A stretch of 49,212 nt of DNA from Bacteriovoracia bacterium (GTDB lineage: Bacteria > Bdellovibrionota > Bacteriovoracia > Bacteriovoracales > Bacteriovoracaceae). Within the stretch, counting starts at the first letter, position 1. Every line of letters starts with the position of its first letter. Below the pieces are notes generated by a model. That model was given only the letters and a program-made list of their open reading frames with translations. It made no database searches and was not told the DNA's origin. The stretch spans positions 1 to 49,212 of the forward strand of contig JAUIBX010000004.1 of NCBI GenBank assembly GCA_030427595.1, given 5' to 3'. The translations under genes and the position numbers were made by a program. Below are positions 22,971 to 31,427 of the stretch, piece by piece.

Positions 22971-25900
22971 TTACCGAGATAACGCCCTAATTTGGTTCTC
23001 AACCTGCTTACGGTCCGGCGCGTTAGGATAGAGTTTAAGATATGTTCTAAACTCTTCGATCGCAAGACCACTCTGACCCACACCTTGATAGATAAAACCA
23101 AGCTGTTTTCTTATTTCAGGGTTTGAGGGTTCCTGTTTCTTCGCTCTCAAATACAACTCCCGTGCAATCTCATAGTTCCTTTGACTGAGTTTAATCCAGC
23201 CAAGACTCATAAGAGACTCCACATTCCTAGGATCTATAGAAATCGCTTGCTCTAAATTTTTAGAGGCATCGTTGTATTGGCCAATAATTCGCTGGGTTTC
23301 ACCAAGGATGTAATAGCCTTGATAGATTTTTGGATTATTTTCTTTTTCTTTTTCAGCTGCCTTAAGGGCATCTTTGTAGCTTTTAGTTTTAAGATGGACT
23401 TTTGCAATGAGGTAATACACACCAGGGTAAGTACTTAACCTTTTAGTAACCCCATCTAATACTGCGAGGGCCTGCTGATATTTACCAACTTCAGCGTAGG
23501 TTTTTCCCAAGAGCATTCTTGTCTCCACATCTCCAGGATTAATTTCAAGTAATGAGACAGCATTTTTTATAATCGATTCTTGGTTTTCTTCGATTCTTGC
23601 AGCTTTAATTAAGAATTTATAAAAAGCCGGATCTTCACTATTGAGTTTCTCTACCTTTTCTTTTATTTCTTTGAATTGAGCATATTGGCCATTTCTATAG
23701 TAGTAGGTGGCGATATCGCCCATTAGGCGAGGATGATCTCGGTGATCTTTGTTAAGTTCATTTTGTAAATAGCCAATGGCCGTCTCCGCTCCCTCTAAAT
23801 CAAATAAAATTTCCCCGTATAAAGATTTATATTCAACATTTAAAGGATCTAAAGTAATGGCCTCAGACAACTTCGCTTTACTTTCCTTATACTGGCGACT
23901 TTTAGAAAATATTTGGGCCATGAGAAAATAATCTTCGTCTCTCAAAGGATTTCTCGCTACTGATTGAGTAAGGAATTTAATGGCAAGAGGGTAGCGCTTA
24001 GCTCTAGCATAGTAATGACCTACTACTGATTCATAGAGGTGATGTTGCCTTAATTTAGAGTTTGAGATGGTTCCGACCTCAAGTTGGGCTTCATCAATTT
24101 TGTTCGCCTCATAAAGAGCCCGTACAAGCATAAAGCTGACCTCAGGGTTACGGGGAAATTCTTTTCTAAGAAAGGTCAAAGTATCAATTGCAGATTCATA
24201 GAAACCTCTTCTAATCTGTAAATCAGCCAGGTGAAGGTCTGCTGGAATAAAGCTTATGTCTAAATCAGTTGCTTCAATGGCAACTCTAAAAGCTTGCTCC
24301 CATTCTCTTTCCTTTGCTAACTTCTTTGAGCGACGAATCAGGTCAAGGGCCTTAGATTCAAGAATAATCTTCTCTGCAACCTGACCTCCGCCAACCTCAA
24401 GGCTAGCAAGCTTAGAGCGTAAACGATTTGTATCATTAATTTTCAAAGCAAGCCTGAAGAGAAATGCAGATTTTTTTACATCCTTATTATAGGCGGCCAA
24501 GATACCGATGTTCTCTAAGTAATTTGCGTAATAGCTTGGTGCCCCTTCATAATTGAGCTTTTCAACTTGTTTTAAAACGGAGGCAAACTTTCTAAAGTCC
24601 TGGCTTCTTAAAAGATAATCGGTGTACCTAAGCAAAAGTGCCACAGAAGAAGGAAACTTTAAAAGACCATCTTCTATTGTCTTCTTTCCAAGGTCATACC
24701 TCTCGTCCAGCGTATGAAATCGGCTAATTGCTAAATAAGCTTCAAGTGGAAGATTTGGGAATTTTTCAATCTTAGTCAAAATTTTTCTGGCTTGAATTAA
24801 ATCACCTACGTCAATGGCAAGGTCCAAATATAAGGAAAGTAGTTTTAGATTTGGTTTTCCAACTCTTAAGTAGTTTTCGATAAGATTTATCGCACTATTT
24901 AGTTTGCCATTATTTCGATAAAAGAGTACCGTTCCAATCGCAATATTCACATCTTTGAGAACTTTTGAGCGAGTAATTTTAATGAGATTAAAAATTATTG
25001 ATGAGCCTTTACTCTTATTTGAAACATTATTGAAGAGTTCCCCGTAGGTTAAGATGAGAAAACCTAGAGCAGGATTTGACTTAAATTTGTACTCTATTGA
25101 CTCTTTAAAAAAGGCACTTGCTTGAACCTTACTTAGATAGGTGCCACGTCTATAGGACTCTAAACCTTTGCTAAAAGATTCCTGTGCCTTATTTGGATCC
25201 TCTACTTCATAAGTTATCGGAGCTGTGATTTTAAGATACTTGGGCTCAAACTCTTTATCCTTAGGCTCCTCATCAAGTACAAACCAAACAATCGCCAAGA
25301 AAGCTATCGCCACAATCGGAGACATTCCTTTTTTCTTTGGTTTTTCTTCCTCTACCTCACCTTCAATCTCTTCTTCAGCCTTCTCTTCTTTTTCCTTTTG
25401 TCTTTTTTCCTCTTCGATTCTTCTTTCAAGAGCCCTGGCCTCTCTTTTTAGAGTAACAAGAGCACTCCCATCTATAAATTGAGTGGACTCGTCAAAGTCG
25501 ACAGACTCCTCTTCTTCCTTTGCCTCTTCCTTTAACTGTTCTTCTTGCTTTTTTCTAAGCTCTTCCTGCTTCTTTTTTTCTTCTTGTTCTTTTAACCACT
25601 TAAGAGCTTCAGGATTAACTTGTGTTTTATCGATTGAATCAGAGCTTGGCCGCTTTATGACAACGGTCTTTTCAATAGAATCCTCTGGGCCGTCCTCCTC
25701 TAGCGCCTCTGATTCTGGATCTTCTTCTTTTGATCCGTACTTTTTTTCAAGCTCCTCATAATCAACAAGTTGACTAGGCTCTTCTCTCGTAAATTTAAAT
25801 TCTTTGTGCTCATCCTCTTTTGCTACTTCACTCAATTCAGATATTTTCTTTAATTTCTCTTCCTTCTCCCTTTCCTTCTTTTGCTTTCTTGCGTTTTCAC

Positions 25901-26162
25901 TTTTTTTGACTAGAGAAATTCTTGCGATTGTTGAATCTGCGGACTGATTTTCTGGCTCTATGTCCTGACCAGAAGCTAAGCCTTCAATATATTTTGTTAT
26001 TTCTACAAACTTTCCTATGCTCTTCCAGTCACCCGTTGGAAAAACTTGTGCTTTTTCTTCACCTTGAATGTGACCTTTTTGATATAGCTCCCCAACCTGA
26101 GCCAGTAGAAAAGGGCCCACGATTCGTCCATTGGAAAGTTTAACTCGATACTTTTTGACCAT
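22971..26162 (-). CDS. GYF-domain, membrane-anchored TPR protein
   Basis: A 1063-residue protein. Residues 1-55 fit a GYF_2 domain (KLSNGRIVGPFLLAQVGELY, GDWKSIGKF). Residues ~65-275 are very rich in K and E and probably form a coiled coil or disordered arm. A single membrane segment (IVAIAFLAIVWFVL) lies near 283-297. From ~330 to the end are many TPR units, such as SYKDALKAAEKEKENNPKIY, DASKNLEQAISIDPRNVESL and GLAIEEFRTYLKLYPNAP. The GYF end should be cytoplasmic and the TPR end periplasmic. Large TPR proteins with this layout occur in gliding and envelope systems of delta-like bacteria. Function here is unknown. It starts 3 bases after the last hydrophobic gene of the nuo-like block. Confidence 0.75.
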   Translation of the reverse strand: MVKKYRVKLSNGRIVGPFLLAQVGELYQKGHIQGEEKAQVFPTGDWKSIGKFVEITKYIEGLASGQDIEPENQSADSTIARISLVKKSENARKQKKEREKEEKLKKISELSEVAKEDEHKEFKFTREEPSQLVDYEELEKKYGSKEEDPESEALEEDGPEDSIEKTVVIKRPSSDSIDKTQVNPEALKWLKEQEEKKKQEELRKKQEEQLKEEAKEEEESVDFDESTQFIDGSALVTLKREARALERRIEEEKRQKEKEEKAEEEIEGEVEEEKPKKKGMSPIVAIAFLAIVWFVLDEEPKDKEFEPKYLKITAPITYEVEDPNKAQESFSKGLESYRRGTYLSKVQASAFFKESIEYKFKSNPALGFLILTYGELFNNVSNKSKGSSIIFNLIKITRSKVLKDVNIAIGTVLFYRNNGKLNSAINLIENYLRVGKPNLKLLSLYLDLAIDVGDLIQARKILTKIEKFPNLPLEAYLAISRFHTLDERYDLGKKTIEDGLLKFPSSVALLLRYTDYLLRSQDFRKFASVLKQVEKLNYEGAPSYYANYLENIGILAAYNKDVKKSAFLFRLALKINDTNRLRSKLASLEVGGGQVAEKIILESKALDLIRRSKKLAKEREWEQAFRVAIEATDLDISFIPADLHLADLQIRRGFYESAIDTLTFLRKEFPRNPEVSFMLVRALYEANKIDEAQLEVGTISNSKLRQHHLYESVVGHYYARAKRYPLAIKFLTQSVARNPLRDEDYFLMAQIFSKSRQYKESKAKLSEAITLDPLNVEYKSLYGEILFDLEGAETAIGYLQNELNKDHRDHPRLMGDIATYYYRNGQYAQFKEIKEKVEKLNSEDPAFYKFLIKAARIEENQESIIKNAVSLLEINPGDVETRMLLGKTYAEVGKYQQALAVLDGVTKRLSTYPGVYYLIAKVHLKTKSYKDALKAAEKEKENNPKIYQGYYILGETQRIIGQYNDASKNLEQAISIDPRNVESLMSLGWIKLSQRNYEIARELYLRAKKQEPSNPEIRKQLGFIYQGVGQSGLAIEEFRTYLKLYPNAPDRKQVENQIRALSR

Positions 26163-26165
26163 TCT

Positions 26166-27302
26166 TTAGAAGCTGATAATAACACTCATTATTATAGCGG
26201 ATGCTAGGGAAAAATAGCTTAAGTGGTCAATTTTGCTTTCGTTTTCTTTAAACTTAAAGACTTTAAGCCAATAAGTCAGATTAATTATAGAAAATGGTAC
26301 TAGAAGGTAGAAATAAAGAGGACCGATGCCCTCAAGTTTAGAATAAACAAGACCTTCACTAAGAACTTTGTATAAGCTTCCAAAAATAGCTCCTGAAAGT
26401 AAAAGAGCCCCTAAAGAAAGCAGGAACCTAGAAAAATAGGACTTACTCTTTATAAATGAAACATAGGGGAGAAAAGTATATAAGCTAAACCCTATCAAAG
26501 CAGTCGTGAACTCTTCACTTAATTTATTATGCTGGGAAAAGAACAATAAAATCAAAGTAACTTCTAGAGATCTTCTATAGTTTTTCCAAATAGAGTTCTT
26601 ACTTCTACTCAAAAATATGCTCAACGCGCCCAAGAATCCAATTATCGTAATGGCAGTAAATATAGTTGATAGTGGCAGATTAATAATTGTCTTTGATCTC
26701 AGAACAGCTAGAAGAACCAGGCGGTTGGCCACAGGTTGAATAATTGTATCTTCGTTAGACTCCTCAAGGCCTAAAGGAAGTAGGTCAGAGGTAAACCAAT
26801 ATAGAAAAATAACAAGCGGAAGAGTAAGTTCCTTACCCTCAATATGATAAGCAAGTACGAGAAATATAATAATTGTTATACAAACCAATAAGTTTTTGAA
26901 TAAATAAGTCCAGTGCTTAGCATCGGCTCTTAAGATTGTTTGATAGAGAATTCCGAATGAAATTAAAAGAATGCTATTCTCAATCGTCAAGAAATTTAGG
27001 GATAAGTAAAAGATTAAAATATTAAGTAAAGGCTTTACATAATATGGAATAATCGAGGCGCCTGTTTTAGTTCTTTCAATCGCTAGCCAAAATAGAAATG
27101 ATTCAAAGACAAAGAAAGTACCAATGCTTCCATGCATATTTAACTTAAAAACAGACACCCCTAAAAATCTTTGCGCGAGAACTTCTAAACTAATCCATAA
27201 GAAAGTGATGAAGCTTAAATATTTTGCATACCTTTCTATTCTAAAGGTCGTCATTGACAATAAAAACCCTAAAATAGATGTAGCACCAAAAATACTCAGC
27301 AT
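26166..27302 (-). CDS. NuoN-like degenerate membrane protein (position N')
   Basis: A 378-residue protein with about 11-12 membrane segments, unrecognised by overall sequence. Local patterns parallel the NuoN encoded at 31428: YWFTSDLLPLGLEES then QPVANRLVLLAVLRSK matches the placing of HMWAPDVYEGS then LPVTAFFSIVPK. TIIGFLGALSIFLSRSKNSI matches LSIIGALTMTVGNVSAIGQR, and LLSLGALLLSGAIFGSLYKVL matches MFSLAGIPPFSGFVAKFHIF. The functional His-x-Trp, Pro-Lys and glycine-rich residues are lost. It is the last of seven hydrophobic genes that follow nuoA-N in the same order. No proton-pumping role should be assumed. Confidence 0.5.
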   Translation of the reverse strand: MLSIFGATSILGFLLSMTTFRIERYAKYLSFITFLWISLEVLAQRFLGVSVFKLNMHGSIGTFFVFESFLFWLAIERTKTGASIIPYYVKPLLNILIFYLSLNFLTIENSILLISFGILYQTILRADAKHWTYLFKNLLVCITIIIFLVLAYHIEGKELTLPLVIFLYWFTSDLLPLGLEESNEDTIIQPVANRLVLLAVLRSKTIINLPLSTIFTAITIIGFLGALSIFLSRSKNSIWKNYRRSLEVTLILLFFSQHNKLSEEFTTALIGFSLYTFLPYVSFIKSKSYFSRFLLSLGALLLSGAIFGSLYKVLSEGLVYSKLEGIGPLYFYLLVPFSIINLTYWLKVFKFKENESKIDHLSYFSLASAIIMSVIISF

Positions 27303-28300
27303 CTAGACTCCAATGACATATTCTTTAAAAAGCTAATCAAAGACATCAGGAGTATTAGCGATACTCCCAGCTTTTCATTCATGGAAAAAGTATTAGTCAT
27401 CATTGTCGGAACCACGGCTAAAATTACGACCAAAGAGACATATTCCCTCTTTATTAATTGAATAAGAGATTTAAAAAAGTCAGGACTGCCCTTTCCAATC
27501 AGTAAAATATTTAAAAGAACAAATAGAGGGTAAAAACTATTGTTTATAAAAATTAGCGGAAAAGCACATGCCCAAAAGCTTGCCTTACCGAAAAACAGTT
27601 TAAACGCGGAATATAATGCAAGAATGATCATTGTCATTTCAAAGGTTGTCGCTAGTCCCTGATGTTCGCTTTTGAGGATAGCGATAAGCCCTAACCATAC
27701 GATGAGATTCCACTGGTCTTCGATATTGTCTTGGCCTTCAATACGCTTTAAGTAATGAGCTGTAATGCTCACTAAGACTATAGATGTCAAAATTAATAGA
27801 ACTATGGCTACATCGACTAAAAGTAAGTTTGTTGAAAACAAACCAGATGTGCCACTTACCTTTGTCAGATTAACTCCATATAAGTCCAACATCCTAAACA
27901 TTAAAAAAAGAATGGGAATCATTGAGTATGATAAAATATAGCCTCGCGTTTTTTGCAATCCCTCGAATAACTTTATTAACCAGAAGACAAACACAGCCTG
28001 ATAAATATCAATAAAGTTATAACTATAAATACTCAAAGTTAATGAATATAGAATAAGAGGAAATAGAGAGACTAGCTTACTCACTTTATCCTTCAAAAGG
28101 TTCACCAGAACAAGACCAAGCGTACCTAGTACTGTAATATTCGCTGGATCATCGATTGGCAAAGTAAGGTAAGGATCTTTTAATAAAAAGAAATATAAGG
28201 TTGCAGCAAGCGATAAGGAGATAGGAATCCAACTCTGCCTGGACTTCAAAAAGAAGTCTGTCTTATAAAGTAAAAGAGGAATTAGGCCGATGCTTATCAC
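27296..28300 (-). CDS. NuoM-like degenerate membrane protein (position M')
   Basis: A 334-residue protein with about nine or ten membrane segments. Similarity to NuoM is faint. IYQAVFVFWLIKLFEGL is placed like FYVYWEVMLIPMFFLIG, with the essential membrane glutamate replaced, and LIAILKSEHQGLATTFEM is placed like AMAQTDVKKLVAYSSVSHM. Shorter than NuoM by about 175 residues. It overlaps the previous and next genes by 4 and 7 bases. On its own I would call it an unknown membrane protein; the NuoM label depends on gene order. Confidence 0.42.
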   Translation of the reverse strand: MISIGLIPLLLYKTDFFLKSRQSWIPISLSLAATLYFFLLKDPYLTLPIDDPANITVLGTLGLVLVNLLKDKVSKLVSLFPLILYSLTLSIYSYNFIDIYQAVFVFWLIKLFEGLQKTRGYILSYSMIPILFLMFRMLDLYGVNLTKVSGTSGLFSTNLLLVDVAIVLLILTSIVLVSITAHYLKRIEGQDNIEDQWNLIVWLGLIAILKSEHQGLATTFEMTMIILALYSAFKLFFGKASFWACAFPLIFINNSFYPLFVLLNILLIGKGSPDFFKSLIQLIKREYVSLVVILAVVPTMMTNTFSMNEKLGVSLILLMSLISFLKNMSLESRC

Positions 28301-29640
28301 TTTTTAAACATTCCTATTGCTACAATAAACCAAATAAAAAAAACAAAACCTACTGTTACTGGGAAAGATAAGTTAGCCTCAGGCAAAATAGATGCCTTTA
28401 TTAAATGGGCTTTAGGTTTCTTCTCAGTCTTTCTACTTATTCTTTTTTCGTTTGCATTATTGACCAAGTGACATTGCAAACGAAACTCTAAAGTCTGTAC
28501 TGTTTTAAAAAAACCAGGATATTTTTTATTCGCTACAGCCAGCAATAAACAAGTGATGGGAAAAGCACCAACCCAGAAAAAAGATTTTACTGTTACTAAT
28601 CCACTCAATGAAACCACTGCCAAAAGGCTAAACATTATATAGTTTGCCAGCTTTACCCTTGGCTCATCTTCTTGGCCTCTATCCTGCGAAATTATTAATC
28701 GAATAATCCACAATAGATAGAGGGATAGAAAAAACCAAGCATTACCTTCTGACTTTGTTTCGAAGAAGAAAGAAAAGGGTGTAAAAGAAAGGCCCGAAAC
28801 TAAGAGTATTCCGAAAAAAATAAAACTCAATACAGCATAGTCTACTTCCAATGAACCTTTTTTAAAGTTTATCTTTAGTAAATCTCGATAAATCGTTTTT
28901 AGCATTTCACTTGAAAGTGCTATGGTTAAAAATGTCGTTAAATAAATTACTGGCTCGGGTTTAAAAAACAACGCCAAACATAGAGAGGAGACAAGTGCTG
29001 CAACCTCATCTTCTTTTTCCATCCTAAATAGAACCAAAGATAAAAAGGCTAAGATCATCAAGCTATTGCTCAACAGGGGTGTCGTATCATTAAGAAGAAA
29101 TGTTCCCATAGAAAGGATGAGTATATTCATAAAGCGATATTTTTTATAAAACAGATTGTAAAAAAAGATGCCCATTGCAACTCCGATCAAACCAATCGTG
29201 AGAAGACTTTCGTCTTGTCCAGACACCCCCACATTAAAAAATATAGAGTATAGGATTATCGAAAAGCTAGATATACAATTGAGCAAGCTTTTCCTTTTTA
29301 CAGCTGTTAAGAAAAGAAAAAATGATAGGCTAAAAAAGCTAGCAAACAACGAGGCTTCAAAAACTTTCAATGTAAAGATATAAGATAGGGACAAGTAGAG
29401 ATAAAAGTCATCCTCATTTTTTAAGGTTTTACTTAACATTGGTGCTATTAATGCCCCAATTAAATAAACCGATGTCAAACCATCAAACTCTAATAAATCA
29501 AACCGGGAAAATGCTGTGACGATAACGAGAAGAAGTAATTGATAAATATTTAAGAAGTTTAAACCTAATGGCTTCTTTTCAAAAAGACTTAATATAACCA
29601 AGAGCATTAGGGCAAGGTGGATCAAAAACAAATAATACAC
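28297..29640 (-). CDS. NuoL-like degenerate membrane protein (position L')
   Basis: A 447-residue protein with about 12 membrane segments, the largest of the seven, as NuoL is the largest in the intact set. NEDDFYLYLSLSYIFTLKVF parallels KRYGRFFVYLSLFTSAMLAL of NuoL at a similar place. The C-terminal part has a long non-membrane stretch (KYPGFFKTVQTLEFRLQCHL, then a basic segment) and a final membrane helix (VTVGFVFFIWFIVAIGMF), reminiscent of the lateral helix and last helix of NuoL. The FxFWE motif with its glutamate is absent (ASFFSLSFFLFL). Function unknown. Confidence 0.45.
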   Translation of the reverse strand: MYYLFLIHLALMLLVILSLFEKKPLGLNFLNIYQLLLLVIVTAFSRFDLLEFDGLTSVYLIGALIAPMLSKTLKNEDDFYLYLSLSYIFTLKVFEASLFASFFSLSFFLFLTAVKRKSLLNCISSFSIILYSIFFNVGVSGQDESLLTIGLIGVAMGIFFYNLFYKKYRFMNILILSMGTFLLNDTTPLLSNSLMILAFLSLVLFRMEKEDEVAALVSSLCLALFFKPEPVIYLTTFLTIALSSEMLKTIYRDLLKINFKKGSLEVDYAVLSFIFFGILLVSGLSFTPFSFFFETKSEGNAWFFLSLYLLWIIRLIISQDRGQEDEPRVKLANYIMFSLLAVVSLSGLVTVKSFFWVGAFPITCLLLAVANKKYPGFFKTVQTLEFRLQCHLVNNANEKRISRKTEKKPKAHLIKASILPEANLSFPVTVGFVFFIWFIVAIGMFKK

Positions 29641-29641
29641 G

Positions 29642-29878
29642 CTAATTGCTCCCCTTGCTTTTTTTCTTCAACATTAAAAATGCCGATTTCGTTAAGACTA
29701 TACATATAAGTAGAGGATAAATTTTACCAACCTCAGACCCAGGTAAAAAAAGAAAGAGAAAGCTGGTTATAAAAATCAAGAATCCCGTGGCACTATAGAC
29801 TATTTCTCCTACCTCTTTGCTTAAGATCATATTTAAAAATAGTGACATGGATATAAAAGCGAGCACAATTCCCATCAT
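29642..29878 (-). CDS. NuoK-like small membrane protein (position K')
   Basis: A 78-residue protein with three membrane segments, the topology of NuoK/MrpC. The third (KIYPLLICIVLTKSAFLML) is placed like HLMSLFIIVIAAAEAAVGLA of NuoK. The two membrane glutamates of NuoK, in IELILN and AAAEAAVG, have no counterpart. Overlaps J' by 4 bases and lies 1 base before L'. It occupies the same relative slot as nuoK in the upstream cluster. Confidence 0.5.
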   Translation of the reverse strand: MMGIVLAFISMSLFLNMILSKEVGEIVYSATGFLIFITSFLFLFLPGSEVGKIYPLLICIVLTKSAFLMLKKKSKGSN

Positions 29879-30300
29879 TGTTTTATTCTCCTCATGCTCA
29901 AACTAAAGAAGATGAATAAAATAATAATGACTGCAACTTCTGTGCTTCTTAAAATTTCACTACTAATTGATATAGATTTCATTGCGCTTTCTAGGTCTTT
30001 ACGAAACAAAAAATAAAGTCCAAACCCTGGCAATAGACCAATATAAACAGAAGATTTTTCTTTTACAGTTGAATGTCTTGGCCTTTTCACTTTTTCAAAG
30101 TGCTTATGACTAAAAAAGATGAGAGGTATGAAAAGGGCAAAGAACAACAGAGAAAAGATAATACCTTTTTCAATGGCAATAATGAGAGAGAGTGACAAAA
30201 GGGAAAGGTGAAGAGACTGCAGAGGGTTTTTCTTACCCGCAACTAGTGTGTAAACACCGATTAAAAAAACCAATGTGGGCCATAAGTATAGTTTAATCAT
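29875..30300 (-). CDS. NuoJ-like membrane protein (position J')
   Basis: A 141-residue protein with about four or five membrane segments. VYTLVAGKKNPLQSLHLSLL then LSLIIAIEKGIIFSLLFFAL has the form of NuoJ (VVFSKNLMHACVLLLGSL, then IAGLYATIGADFLAASQLVI). The last segment, STEVAVIIILFIFFSLSMRR, matches the NuoJ ending (FEISSILLLGALVGAAVIAR). The conserved VYAGG(V/A) motif of NuoJ helix 3 is absent. Overlaps H' by 8 bases. Of the seven it is one of the better matches to its counterpart. Confidence 0.52.
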   Translation of the reverse strand: MIKLYLWPTLVFLIGVYTLVAGKKNPLQSLHLSLLSLSLIIAIEKGIIFSLLFFALFIPLIFFSHKHFEKVKRPRHSTVKEKSSVYIGLLPGFGLYFLFRKDLESAMKSISISSEILRSTEVAVIIILFIFFSLSMRRIKQ

Positions 30301-31171
30301 TAAGCTTGAGACCCTTTTCTACCTTGATTGAACTGTACTTAAATACCCAAATTATGATTATACAAAAAACGTACTTCGCCATAAGGCTTATATTCTGCAA
30401 TAAAATTGTTTCTATGCCTGGAGTTATGTTTTGTTTTTCTAAAAAAGAGGGTAGGCCGTATCCTCCAAGAAAGCCATAAATGAAAAGCAAAACATAAGTA
30501 TTCAAAAAAATATGGTTAATTAAAGTAAAAGGGCTTTTGGGATTATTAATTTCAGATATAAATATTAATACCATTAAAATAAACCCTAATGGGTTTTTCA
30601 GTAAGAAATAATTTCTTAGTCCAAACTCATTGAAGCTTTTTTGATACTGGACCATTTGCTCTATAGAAAAGGTCGGAATACTTGTTAAAAAGGTTAACAG
30701 CAGAAGAAAAAGTAATAATATTTTTAAAAACGAAGTTTTATAATTTTTTTCATACAGAGTTCTGAGACTTTCTCCGCCTATTAAAATACTAAAGAAATAA
30801 ATCCAAGAGTTTTCGTTAGATATTAAGCCTAAAAAAGACTCCACTCCAAAGAAATCCACCCGATCTGACATTTGTAAAAAGAAGAGGGGGAAAACTCCTG
30901 CTAATAAAGTTAATCCATAAAGGAAGAGGCTTTTTAGTTTATTTGAGCTTGATTCTATAAATAGCCCATTGTTTTCACTTACGGCCCTAATTAATAAGAC
31001 CTTTAAAATTGAAAAATTTGCTATCTTTTTCCTATTGAAAATAGTTATGAACTCTTCCCTTATCCACAAGGAGAAGGATAAAAAGAAAAATAACATTAAA
31101 AGGAAATGCACTGTCCTTAGTGATTCCACTAAAAAAATCAAAAAACACCGCCTATGTTTTTCCAATAGCAA
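30293..31171 (-). CDS. NuoH-like membrane protein (position H')
   Basis: A 292-residue protein with seven or eight membrane segments. Near residue 205 LIFISEINNPKSPFTL is placed like the NuoH signature MLAETNRAPFDLPEAESE, keeping a glutamate and the PF pair but losing the arginine and acidic residues of the quinone channel. FLGGYGLPSF then follows as FLGGYRVPF does in NuoH, and MAKYVFCIIIIWVFKYSSIK parallels LTKTLFLYYVVIWVRWTFPR. The only in-frame start near the A' end is TTG at 31169-31171, without a clear ribosome site; GTG codons further in are alternatives. No catalytic role is evident. Confidence 0.52.
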   Translation of the reverse strand: MLLEKHRRCFLIFLVESLRTVHFLLMLFFFLSFSLWIREEFITIFNRKKIANFSILKVLLIRAVSENNGLFIESSSNKLKSLFLYGLTLLAGVFPLFFLQMSDRVDFFGVESFLGLISNENSWIYFFSILIGGESLRTLYEKNYKTSFLKILLLFLLLLTFLTSIPTFSIEQMVQYQKSFNEFGLRNYFLLKNPLGFILMVLIFISEINNPKSPFTLINHIFLNTYVLLFIYGFLGGYGLPSFLEKQNITPGIETILLQNISLMAKYVFCIIIIWVFKYSSIKVEKGLKLND

Positions 31172-31424
31172 ATAGTGAAAGAACTGTTGCTATTATTACG
31201 CCTAGAACTATTTTAGGACTTTCTGCTAGAAAAGAATAATTTATGTTGAAAAACTTTATATAAATCGCCCATGCAATGACTGGTAACAAGACAATCACTG
31301 GACCCGGTCCCTTAACTAGGACCTGCGAGTAAATTACAGGGAAATTTGGCTTCTTGGAAAAAATGAGAAGGGCCACTGTTAGTAAAACTAAAGTGGCCCC
31401 ACTTATAATCGTAGCTATTGACAT
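31152..31424 (-). CDS. Small three-helix membrane protein (position A')
   Basis: A 90-residue protein with three membrane segments (IISGATLVLLTVALLIF; PVIVLLPVIAWAIYIKFF; IVLGVIIATVLSLFAI). The topology is that of NuoA, and it occupies the slot equivalent to nuoA, first of the seven. I see no convincing sequence match to NuoA: the YECG and F-D-x-E motifs are missing. It starts 3 bases after nuoN and overlaps H' by 20 bases. Treat as a hypothetical protein. Confidence 0.4.
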   Translation of the reverse strand: MSIATIISGATLVLLTVALLIFSKKPNFPVIYSQVLVKGPGPVIVLLPVIAWAIYIKFFNINYSFLAESPKIVLGVIIATVLSLFAIGKT

Positions 31425-31427
31425 CAG

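Noticed and set aside
22628-23101. Open reading frames of 106 and 92 codons overlapping the tRNA cluster
   Set aside because: They run through three tRNA genes and the start of the TPR gene; they are typical tRNA-derived false frames.
25225-25761. Serine- and phenylalanine-rich plus-strand reading frames
   Set aside because: They are antisense shadows of the K/E-rich segment of the TPR protein.
26166-31424. Hydrogenase-4 (Hyf/Ech) or Mrp antiporter operon
   Set aside because: No catalytic hydrogenase subunit, iron-sulfur protein or soluble Mrp subunit is present, and the gene order A-H-J-K-L-M-N fits the adjacent nuo block better.
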